This document shows positions 43,204-50,705 of a stretch of 64,000 nt of DNA, piece by piece. The DNA is taken from the NCBI GenBank assembly GCA_038818725.1, contig JAWAYL010000001.1:1-64000 (forward strand). The letters run 5' to 3'. Under the pieces are notes generated by a model, which was not told where the DNA came from, did no database searches, and was given only the letters and a program-made list of their open reading frames with translations. Positions within the stretch are counted from its first letter, which is position 1. Each line of letters begins with the position of its first letter. The position numbers and the translations under genes were made by a program. This DNA comes from JACIWB01 sp038818725 (lineage in GTDB: Archaea; Thermoplasmatota; E2; UBA202; JdFR-43).

Positions 43204-43833
43204 CTAAGTGTGAGAGGAACGGGATAGCTTATTTTTCTCCTCCCCCTTGCCTCTCTCCGTTCCTCTCGCCTCCTCATCTAGCATATCAAGAATTTTATCT
43301 ATTTCGCTGTGGGTTTCTTCTATCGGGCGATTTGTATATATAATATGCCATCCTTTTACAAGTCTGAGAGCTTTTTCCCTTACTTTTCTCAACTCCTCAA
43401 GATTTTCAAACATCTCTTTTTCTCCTCTTTTTTCAATTCTTCTCAGCGATTCCTCTGGCTCAACATCGAGGAAAAACATATATGGAGATGTAGGAAGAAA
43501 AGTTGAAAAAAATTTGTATAATATTTTTGCAATAGGAAATGGTAAATATGCAACACCTACTAAATACCGCACAACAATAAATGTATCTGCTTTACCATAA
43601 AATTTTCTTATGGAGCGAATCACATCCATTGCATAGTAAAATGATGCTTTGATATGATTTATTTTACCACCTTCAAGAAGCGCCTTTTTTGCCTTTATTC
43701 CATATTTATTGTCATTTTCTGGATGAGAGCGAATTATAACTTTCTCATTTCTTTTTTCATATCTCTCCTTTATCAAGTTTGCATGCGTGTCCTTGCCTGC
43801 TCCATCAAGCCCATCAACAACTATAAAGCGCAT
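43204..43833 (-). CDS. tmk: Thymidylate kinase-like protein
   Basis: The 209-residue protein has the P-loop VDGLDGAGKDTHANLI, where the usual GKST is GKDT, and the C-terminal lid-like RRIEKRGEKEMFENLEELRK of dTMP kinases. The DRY motif is changed to VVRYLVG. It probably phosphorylates dTMP or another nucleoside monophosphate. The tail after about residue 185 (EARGTERGKGEEKNKLSRSS) is unusual, polar and probably disordered. It overlaps the upstream polyprenol-kinase-like gene by 13 bases. Confidence 0.78.
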   Translation of the reverse strand: MRFIVVDGLDGAGKDTHANLIKERYEKRNEKVIIRSHPENDNKYGIKAKKALLEGGKINHIKASFYYAMDVIRSIRKFYGKADTFIVVRYLVGVAYLPFPIAKILYKFFSTFLPTSPYMFFLDVEPEESLRRIEKRGEKEMFENLEELRKVREKALRLVKGWHIIYTNRPIEETHSEIDKILDMLDEEARGTERGKGEEKNKLSRSSHT

Positions 43834-44477
43834 TTTATCCCATAGCAGAGGAGTGAGGCGGTTAATGAAACAGTTATATTATCAAGCCCTTTTGGAGTAA
43901 TTGCTTCAACAACAGTTGCAAAAAAGCTTATAAAAGTTAGCAGAAGAACTGATTTAATGCCATCAAAAAAATTATAATAAAGCATTGCAATTGCCCCAAA
44001 TAAAATAATTGCAAAAAACATACTTAATGAACCTTCTATACTCTTCTCATCCCCAAATATTTTATATTTTCTTTTGCCAAATTTTGTTCCAAGAAGAGAG
44101 GCAAAACCGTCACCATAAGACATTGCAACTATTCCTATTGCTATAAAAAATTTTTCATAAAAGAAAACATAGGCAAGCACCGTCCATGAAATTGAATAAT
44201 ATACCAGCCCCAGCCCATGTCCAGCAGAAGAAGCTTTACTCTCTATTTTTAATGGCGAATAAGGGCTCATCAAAAAGGTAAGAGGAATGAAAGGTGCGGC
44301 GGCGAGAAAAGTCATTACATATTTATTCTCGAATAAAGGGAGTATAAATAATATGTTTCCAACCATTATATGTAAGAATTTCCTACTCAAAACAGGATAG
44401 CTAGAAAGAATTTTTTCTGATAAAATTATAAGAATAAAAACATATAAATAAACAGCTATCAACCCAATTAGATCCAT
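43821..44477 (-). CDS. Dolichol/phytol kinase-like membrane protein
   Basis: The 218-residue protein has six or seven membrane helices. Conserved motifs are SRKFLHIMVGNILFILPL, YGDGFASLLGTKFGKRKYK with KSIEGSLSMFFAI, and the C-terminal VEAITPKGLDNITVSL. These are shared by CTP-dependent polyprenol (dolichol, phytol) kinases and related cytidylyltransferases. In archaea such enzymes phosphorylate geranylgeraniol or dolichol for membrane lipid or glycan synthesis. It is the first gene of a two-gene unit with the dTMP kinase-like gene. The substrate is not decided by the sequence. Confidence 0.78.
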   Translation of the reverse strand: MDLIGLIAVYLYVFILIILSEKILSSYPVLSRKFLHIMVGNILFILPLFENKYVMTFLAAAPFIPLTFLMSPYSPLKIESKASSAGHGLGLVYYSISWTVLAYVFFYEKFFIAIGIVAMSYGDGFASLLGTKFGKRKYKIFGDEKSIEGSLSMFFAIILFGAIAMLYYNFFDGIKSVLLLTFISFFATVVEAITPKGLDNITVSLTASLLCYGIKCAL

Positions 44478-44560
44478 AAAAATGAATGCAATCTAAATAT
44501 ATATTTTTTAAAGAAATGTGTTAGTAAATTTCTTTGATTTACTATATTTCCAATCCTCTT

Positions 44561-45337
44561 TTAAGTGGAAAGAAAGTGATATTTAATTTCAGCGACTGAT
44601 TTTGAGTTATACTCCTCTATTGACAAAATTGCCTTCATTATTTCATTTTCTTCTCCAATTAAAGCTACATTTAGTCCTTTTTGAGCTGCTTCAATAGCAG
44701 AATTTATAGGGCAAAATTCAAAATTGTATCTTATTTTTGCTTTTCCTGCTACTATTTTTCCAATTTCTCCTATTATTCCAATTCTATCAATGTTAATCTG
44801 CTGAATTTTTTTCTTTAATTTTTCAAAATTTAATTTTTTAACTTCCTTTTCTGGAGATGGAATAGAAAAGAGATATATCTCGCCTAAAGAAAGATCAATT
44901 ATTCCTTCAACACCTGTTATTATAACATCTTCTCCTTTTTTTGCATTTTTTATTGCTATTCCATATGCAGATGAGCTTTTTCTTGAATAAGCATATAAAT
45001 AACCATTTTTCATAAAAAGAGCTACTCTATCTCCCTCCCTTATCTTATTTCCCGCTATTGCATAACATGTTCTTATTATATTCAACTTTTTTTTCTTTTC
45101 TTCTATATATCTTTCAATAGAAGAAAGGTAAGTAAAAATTTCATCTATTCCTTTCACTGTAACTCTATATTTTCCTCCTACCATATCCACTAATCCATGA
45201 GCTTTCATTTCTTTAAGATATTTAGAAACACCTTGCTTTGTAATTCCTATTTTTTCTGCTATTTTGCTTAAATTTTCTCCATCTGTTGCTATTTCAAGCA
45301 ATATAAGAAATTTTTTTGAAATTAAATCTTTAACCAT
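44561..45337 (-). CDS. Winged-helix transcriptional regulator with ligand-type C-terminal domain
   Basis: The 258-residue protein has an N-terminal winged helix (residues about 5-70: EIATDGENLSKIAEKIGITK, QGVSKYLKEMKAHGLVDMVG). The larger C-terminal part is a beta-rich region (MKNGYLYAYSRKSSSAYGIA, GEDVIITGVEGIIDLSLGEI), then an alpha/beta region ending in a small-molecule-binding-like segment (NVALIGEENEIMKAILSIEE). The family is common in euryarchaea but I cannot name its ligand. It faces a DUF362 ferredoxin gene. Two exact 11-bp direct repeats lie in the shared region and may be its operator. Confidence 0.75.
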   Translation of the reverse strand: MVKDLISKKFLILLEIATDGENLSKIAEKIGITKQGVSKYLKEMKAHGLVDMVGGKYRVTVKGIDEIFTYLSSIERYIEEKKKKLNIIRTCYAIAGNKIREGDRVALFMKNGYLYAYSRKSSSAYGIAIKNAKKGEDVIITGVEGIIDLSLGEIYLFSIPSPEKEVKKLNFEKLKKKIQQINIDRIGIIGEIGKIVAGKAKIRYNFEFCPINSAIEAAQKGLNVALIGEENEIMKAILSIEEYNSKSVAEIKYHFLST

Positions 45338-45359
45338 AAAATTATTATTTCATGAATTA

Positions 45360-45370
45360 AAAATATTTCT
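45360..45370. repeat. Direct repeat AAAATATTTCT, first copy (candidate operator)
   Basis: AAAATATTTCT occurs here and again at 45392-45402, 32 bp apart (about three helical turns). The two copies flank the TATA-like AATTTATAAA at 45379-45387, and the second ends three bases before the ATG of the DUF362 gene. This fits binding of a dimeric winged-helix protein, for example the product of the divergent gene at 44561-45337. The role is inferred from layout. Confidence 0.4.
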
Positions 45371-45391
45371 AATGAAAATTTATAAATTGCT

Positions 45392-45402
45392 AAAATATTT
45401 CT
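45392..45402. repeat. Direct repeat AAAATATTTCT, second copy (candidate operator)
   Basis: This is the second exact copy of the 11-bp repeat at 45360-45370. It overlaps the expected transcription start of the DUF362 gene, so a bound protein there would block initiation. Confidence 0.4.
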
Positions 45403-45405
45403 CAT

Positions 45406-46443
45406 ATGAACGAAATTTATTTTAAATCTGCATCCACACCTTTTGCAAAGGATGCAATTCATCTCTCAATAGAGAAAATTTTTGAAAAAGTAAATAGAAT
45501 AGAAAAAGGAGATATTGTTGCAGTTAAGTTGCATATGGGCGAACTTGGAAATAATGCATATGTGCGCCCTTTTTTTATTCGCAAAATCGTTGATATAGTA
45601 AAAAAAGCAGGAGGAAAGCCATTTATAACAGATACAACAACTCTATATGGTGGCCATAGAGGAAATGCAATAGATTATCTTTATACCGCTTCAATGCATG
45701 GTTTCAGCATTTCTTCAATGAATTGCCCTATTATAATAGCAGATGGCTTACTTGGAAAAGATGAAGAAATTATAGATATAAATGGAGAAAAGGTTGCAGT
45801 TGCAAAAGCAATAATTGAATCAGATTACTTGCTTGCAGTTTCTCATTTCAAGGGTCATGGAATGACAGGCTTTGGAGGAGCAATAAAAAATGTTGGCATG
45901 GGCTGCTGCAGCAAGGCTGGCAAGGCATGGCAGCATTCCGCGAGCAAGCCAGCTCATGATAAAAGCAAATGCATAGTTTGCAAAAAATGCCTTGTTTTTT
46001 GTCCATCTAAGGCAATTTATGAAAAAAATGGAGAAATTTTTATAGATTATGAAAAATGCAAGGGTTGCGGAGCATGCACTGTTTTATGTGAGCAAGGTTG
46101 CTTTTATATTAGCGATGCAAATGAGTTGCAGAGAAGGATAGCAATTGCTTGCAAAGCAATTATTCAAAAATTTGGTGAAAAAGTTTCTTTCATAAATTTT
46201 CTTACTGATATAACTCCAAGATGTGATTGCTGTTCATTTCCAGATAAGCCTTTAATAAATGATATTGGAATTTTATCGGGTAGCGATATAGTTGCAATAG
46301 ATAAAGCATCATATGATTTAGTTTGCAATCATGCTGGGAAGGATATATTTTATGAAATTCATAAAATAGATGGAAAGATACAGCTTATAGAAGGAGAAAA
46401 AGTTGGAGTAGGAAAAATGGAATACAAGCTTATTGAAATTTAA
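45406..46443 (+). CDS. DUF362 iron-sulfur protein
   Basis: The 345-residue protein has an N-terminal DUF362 domain (residues about 1-175, VAVKLHMGELGNNAYVRPFF, FKGHGMTGFGGAIKNVGMGC). Two ferredoxin-type [4Fe-4S] motifs follow, CIVCKKCLVFCPSKAIYEKN and CKGCGACTVLCEQGC. A further cysteine-rich piece (PRCDCCSFPDKP) comes before a conserved C-terminal segment. The domain is widespread in anaerobes and probably acts in electron transfer or cluster handling, but its reaction is not known. The divergent regulator gene and the direct repeats around its promoter suggest specific control, perhaps by redox or iron. Confidence 0.85.
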   Translation: MNEIYFKSASTPFAKDAIHLSIEKIFEKVNRIEKGDIVAVKLHMGELGNNAYVRPFFIRKIVDIVKKAGGKPFITDTTTLYGGHRGNAIDYLYTASMHGFSISSMNCPIIIADGLLGKDEEIIDINGEKVAVAKAIIESDYLLAVSHFKGHGMTGFGGAIKNVGMGCCSKAGKAWQHSASKPAHDKSKCIVCKKCLVFCPSKAIYEKNGEIFIDYEKCKGCGACTVLCEQGCFYISDANELQRRIAIACKAIIQKFGEKVSFINFLTDITPRCDCCSFPDKPLINDIGILSGSDIVAIDKASYDLVCNHAGKDIFYEIHKIDGKIQLIEGEKVGVGKMEYKLIEI

Positions 46444-47030
46444 CATGGGAAAGGACATTTATCACATTTTCTTTTCCTGCAGAAATCTCTTCCAAGTTTC
46501 ATAAAAGCTATTTCCATCTCAACTTCATCTATTCCTTCAATTTTTTTCAATTTTTTATTAAAGAGGTGATGCTTTTTTGCAGAAATTATTGCATATTCAG
46601 ATATACTATGCTCTGTCCAAGGAAGTTCTCTTAAAAATATATTGATTGTAACATCTCCTATCCCTTTTGCTAAATTTTTTAACTCATCTTTAAGTTTTGA
46701 TGATTCTTTTATTTTTTCAATTCCACCAAGCTTTAATATATTTTTGCAAGCTTCAATAATTTTATCTGCTGTTTTAAAATCATATCTTGTATATCCTCCT
46801 TCATCAAGGCATCTCACAATTTCATCCCATCCTCCTTCTATTATCTTTTCAGGGCTTGTATATCCATTTTTTTCAAGAATTTTATATGTTTTTATTGCAT
46901 TTTTTTCTCTTATTGGGGCGCCAAAAAGAATAGATGCAAGAAACCATTTAAATGGCTCCTTCTCTGGATTTATTCCTAAAATTTCACTGTATCTTTTTCC
47001 ATAAATTTTTACAAATTCTCTCAGCTCCAT
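46440..47030 (-). CDS. HhH-GPD DNA glycosylase-like protein (EndoIII family)
   Basis: The 196-residue protein has the all-helical glycosylase layout, with KWFLASILFGAPIREKNAIK (NLxSxQ-like region), a helix-hairpin-helix at LKNLAKGIGDVTINIFLREL and a C-terminal cysteine cluster CRKRKCDKCPFPC. The cysteine spacing (x4, x2, x3) is tighter than in EndoIII/MutY (x6, x2, x5), so the Fe-S site is altered. I do not see the catalytic Lys of EndoIII (the hairpin lacks LPGVGRKTA). It may be a base-excision glycosylase with other specificity or a DNA-binding relative. It overlaps the DUF362 gene by 4 bases at its 3' end. Confidence 0.7.
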   Translation of the reverse strand: MELREFVKIYGKRYSEILGINPEKEPFKWFLASILFGAPIREKNAIKTYKILEKNGYTSPEKIIEGGWDEIVRCLDEGGYTRYDFKTADKIIEACKNILKLGGIEKIKESSKLKDELKNLAKGIGDVTINIFLRELPWTEHSISEYAIISAKKHHLFNKKLKKIEGIDEVEMEIAFMKLGRDFCRKRKCDKCPFPC

Positions 47031-49582
47031 TTCAGATTAATTATATAAATTTCCTCGCTTTCCATCTTTTTATTTCCAGCAAAATCATATGCAACTAATT
47101 TTATTTCATGCCTTCCAATTGAAAATTCATCTATCTCCCATGAAGCATATTGATTTGTTGAATTTCCTCTATATGCATCATCGTAGTAAAACTCGATTAA
47201 TTTTACTCCATTTAAATCATAGCATTCAACTTCTACTTTTAAATTCCCTATTATAAGAGTTATTTCTGCATCAATAATTTTTCTTCCAAAAATATATACT
47301 CCTTTTATAGGAGAGACAATATTTATTTCTGGTGCAATTGTATCTACTTTTATTTCAACTCTATTATTTTCTTCAAAATTCCCTGCAACATCAATAGAGA
47401 AAAATTCAAAAATGTATTTTCCATCTAGTAAGCTTACGCTGCCGTTATATTCTAAAAATTCTCCCCCATTTATCCTGTAAAATGTTCTATCTATGCCAGA
47501 TACTAAATCATTTGAAAAAAGTGATACATTTATCTTTTCTTTATACCATCCATTTGATGAATTTTTATCAATAAAAATAAGAGTTGATGGTGGGCTTTTA
47601 TCTATTTTAACAGTCGCAACTTTAGTTTCTTCATAATTTCCTGAATTATCAAAGCTATAATAATAAATTGTAAAATCCCCTTCTTCAGAAATTGCAACTG
47701 GCGCAACATATTCGCTCCAAGCGCCCGCGCCAATCTTGTAATAGCTTTTATTTACCCCGCTCAAGTAATCTATTGCATTTAAAATCAAAATTGCATTGCT
47801 TACATACCATCCATTTCGTCCATTTGCTTCTGGGTTCAATTTGCATATAGTGGAAGGAGGCGTTATATCTATTATTACTATTTTCGTTGTAGAATTTCTA
47901 TTACCAGAATTATCTTCTACAAATAATGTTACATTATATATTCCTTCATTTTCATATGTATGATTTACGATAATTCCATATCCAATGCTTCCATCTCCAA
48001 AATCCCAAGTATAGTTTACTATATAGCCATCTGGATCATAGCTTGAGGATGCATAAAAAATAACAAATTTTCCATTTATTTCATAGGTAAATTGAGCTAT
48101 TGATTTTTCGCTTATTACAATAGAAGTTGAAAAAGTGTCACTTGCTCCATCATTGTCTTTAACTTTTAGCGAAATCACATAGACACCAACATGAGAATAG
48201 GAGTGATTTATTATTTTACCATATTTTATATTTCCATCCCCTAAATCCCATTTATATTCGACAATTGTTCCATCTTTGTCATAGGATAAGGAGGCATCGA
48301 AAGTTACTATTTCTGTAGGGGATGCTACTTGAGGGGATATAAAATATGCCACAGGTGGGGCATTTGCCACCATTATATCTTCATAATATTCTCCAGATAT
48401 CCCTCCATCTTCATCGTGAGCTCTGGAATAAACTCTTATTGTGTGATTTTTCATTGAAGAATTTATCTGGAGGCTATTATTTGTACTCCAATTTCTGATT
48501 AAAATACTCATTGTTAAATCATAAAATTTGTAATAATAGGTGATAGTATCATATGGAACATCTGTTGAGCCTGTTGCATTCGCAAACAAAGTATCTCCTA
48601 CCTCAATATAAGAGGGAGTAAAGATAATATCTGTTGGGGGAGTAGGAGGTCTATTTAAAACTGTAACATAGCAAGTATCATTTCCAATTCCTCCATCATC
48701 ATCTCTTACCTGCACTCTTACTATTCCTGTATAGTCATCATTCCATGTATAGTTTGCTGTTTTTGATGAAGACCAACTTGTATCATATATTCCATCATTA
48801 TTCCAGTCCCATCTATATTCAAAAGTATCATTGCCTGGATCTGTTACATTCCCTGCTACAAATGTAATTGGTTGACCTTCATATCCTGTTTTATTTGATG
48901 TCCCAGATATTGTTGGAGGAGTATTATTCACTCTTATAAAAGTAGTAGAGGTATTTTCCGCCCCTTCATTATCTCTTACCCTCAGCTTTATTGTATAATT
49001 TCCGTCATCACTTATTCCAAAGGATTTTAGATTATTCCAATTTATTGAAGGACTTATTCCATAAACATCATATACGCCATCATTATTTAAATCCCAAGAA
49101 TAATTTACAATGGACCCATCTGGATCATAGCTTCCAGACGCATTTAAATTAACTACTTCTCCTTCATTTATATAATATGGACCACCAGGATTGGAAATAG
49201 GAGGACGAGCTATAACTGTAATAATACAAGTATCGGTATCCTCTCCACCCATATTGTCTCTGACTCTCAAAGTAACAGTATAATTCCCCACCATATTATA
49301 AGAAGTAGTAACCTCGATACCATATGCATCTGTGAAATTTACTCCATCGCTTGCATCAAAATCCCAGCTATAATTAACAATATATCCATCGTAATCTACT
49401 GAAAGAGAGGCATTTAATATAACAGTTTCATTTCTATAAACTGTTTGATTTCCGCCTGCGTTGGCAATGGGTGGGAGATTGGGCGGGGGTGGTTCGGCTG
49501 TGGTAAATTCTTTTATATATAAAATGATTGAAAAAGAAATCAAAAGAGAAATAATTAATGTCATCAATTTTTTCTCTCTCAT
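47021..49582 (-). CDS. Secreted PKD/OmpL47-like surface protein (853 residues)
   Basis: A signal peptide (MREKKLMTLIISLLISFSII) precedes multiple Ig-like beta domains. Several are PKD-like (SVDYDGYIVNYSWDFDASDG, YIVNYTWDFGDGSIGYGIIV), others cadherin-like with NDG-rich metal loops (YSWDLNNDGVYDVYG, YRWDWNNDGIYDTSW). Near the C-terminus are two OmpL47-like repeats (YKIGAGAWSEYVAPVAISEE, YRINGGEFLEYNGSVSLLDG). The protein ends without a membrane segment, so it is probably secreted or held by partners. I start at 49582, where a TATA-like AAATATAAAAAATATATTT precedes a leaderless ATG, rather than the open frame to 49624. Its promoter lies just beside the IS-gamma insertion. Confidence 0.85.
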   Translation of the reverse strand: MREKKLMTLIISLLISFSIILYIKEFTTAEPPPPNLPPIANAGGNQTVYRNETVILNASLSVDYDGYIVNYSWDFDASDGVNFTDAYGIEVTTSYNMVGNYTVTLRVRDNMGGEDTDTCIITVIARPPISNPGGPYYINEGEVVNLNASGSYDPDGSIVNYSWDLNNDGVYDVYGISPSINWNNLKSFGISDDGNYTIKLRVRDNEGAENTSTTFIRVNNTPPTISGTSNKTGYEGQPITFVAGNVTDPGNDTFEYRWDWNNDGIYDTSWSSSKTANYTWNDDYTGIVRVQVRDDDGGIGNDTCYVTVLNRPPTPPTDIIFTPSYIEVGDTLFANATGSTDVPYDTITYYYKFYDLTMSILIRNWSTNNSLQINSSMKNHTIRVYSRAHDEDGGISGEYYEDIMVANAPPVAYFISPQVASPTEIVTFDASLSYDKDGTIVEYKWDLGDGNIKYGKIINHSYSHVGVYVISLKVKDNDGASDTFSTSIVISEKSIAQFTYEINGKFVIFYASSSYDPDGYIVNYTWDFGDGSIGYGIIVNHTYENEGIYNVTLFVEDNSGNRNSTTKIVIIDITPPSTICKLNPEANGRNGWYVSNAILILNAIDYLSGVNKSYYKIGAGAWSEYVAPVAISEEGDFTIYYYSFDNSGNYEETKVATVKIDKSPPSTLIFIDKNSSNGWYKEKINVSLFSNDLVSGIDRTFYRINGGEFLEYNGSVSLLDGKYIFEFFSIDVAGNFEENNRVEIKVDTIAPEINIVSPIKGVYIFGRKIIDAEITLIIGNLKVEVECYDLNGVKLIEFYYDDAYRGNSTNQYASWEIDEFSIGRHEIKLVAYDFAGNKKMESEEIYIINLKWS

Positions 49583-49626
49583 TGAGCAAAATATATTTTT
49601 TATATTTAAGCATTTTGGGTTCAAGA

Positions 49627-50655
49627 TTTCATCGGGTATGTAGAATAAATAAAGAGATTTCCTGAGTATTTTCTATATTTTTAACTTTTCAATCAAATTT
49701 TTTAATTATCTTAAATTACTTTATTGCATAAAGTAATCATATTCATAAGAGTAATAGCAACTCCTCCAAGAGTAAAAGCTCTTATGTTTTCTCCAAATAT
49801 TGTTTTTAACCTAGAGAAAACATATTCTTTGTTAAATCTTTCTTTGTAACCAGTAGCTTCTGCCCATTTTTCATATCCTAATTCATTATACAATTTAACT
49901 TCTTCCGCAAAATCTTTGCTTCCTCTTAGGAGGAGAATGAAATTTTATTTTCTTCTTTTTAGCTAGATTATAATTCTTTCTTGAGAAATATGCTTTATCT
50001 CCATAAATTGTAGAGCCAGAAGGAATATGCTCTATAAACTCTTCAAAAAGAGAGGAATCATTTACCTCTCCTTCAGTTATAGCAAAAGCTACTATTTCTC
50101 CTTTGCTATTACATATTTTATGGAGTTTATACCATTTCCTGGTATTTTTCTCCTTAAATTTTATTATTTTCCAGTTTCCTTTTCTTCTTATTGAAAAACC
50201 TGTTGAGTCTATAAAATACTTATCTGGCCTCAAATCTTTTTTGAAGAATAGTATTCCTTTAGGAATAAATTTTCTAATCCAGTCTTTTGATTCTTTCTTT
50301 ATTCTTTTCTGTAAAGAAGTGTAATGAAAATTTTTTCCAAAAAGAGAATTAATTAAACCAGCTAATTCTCTATAAGGTAAAAATGTATAGAAAGCAGAAG
50401 CTATTGCAATTAAAGAATTAGGTATTTTATATTGTGCTCCTTTTTTCCTTTATTCATCTCTTCCAACTCTTCTTCCAGTTTCTTCTCATCTACTTTTAAA
50501 GCACTATATGCACCTTCTACCATCTCTTTCCCAATTTCAATTAATCTTCTATCCGTTTCTTTCCAGTCCATCTCATCCCCTCTTATTAAAGATGAAATAA
50601 AGGAAAGAAATTTAATCTTTTTCTTTTATTCTTTTATTCTACATACCCGATTTCA
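49627..50655 (-). mobile_element. Insertion sequence IS-gamma with TTTCA target duplication
   Basis: The inverted repeats are TCGGGTATGTAGAATAAA at 49632-49649 and its complement ending at 50650. TTTCA occurs directly outside both ends (49627-49631 and 50651-50655), a clean 5-bp target duplication, so this looks like a real and fairly recent insertion. It encodes one transposase split by frame changes. The element lies in the shared upstream region of two divergent secreted-protein genes and may alter their expression. Confidence 0.88.
49711..50571 (-). pseudogene. IS-gamma DDE transposase with one slippery frameshift and one break
   Basis: Starting at ATG 50571 (MDWKETDRRLIEIGKEMVEG), a short upstream frame reaches GGA-AAA-AAG at about 50443-50450. 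There the heptamer AAAAAAG would permit a -1 slip into the frame GAQYKIPNSLIAIASAFYTF. The enzyme continues with the first Asp in KYFIDSTGFSI, the second in TIYGDKAYFSRKNY, and stops in CGRS. After one base shift near 49920-49925 the frame resumes KDFAEEVKLYNELGYEKWAE, with the catalytic Glu in FNKEYVFSRLKTIFGEN, to the stop at 49711. The first shift may be programmed. The second looks like a disabling mutation or sequence error. Confidence 0.78.
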
Positions 50656-50662
50656 TCATAAA

Positions 50663-50671
50663 ATTTATATA
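50663..50671 (+). promoter_or_regulatory. TATA-like box of the 1424-residue surface protein
   Basis: TTTATATATA lies about 35-43 nt before the ATG at 50706, with GGAGG at 50695-50699 as ribosome site. The box begins only eight bases from the IS-gamma target duplication. Confidence 0.4.
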
Positions 50672-50705
50672 TATAACAAACATTATAATTTAAAGGAGGC
50701 AGAAA

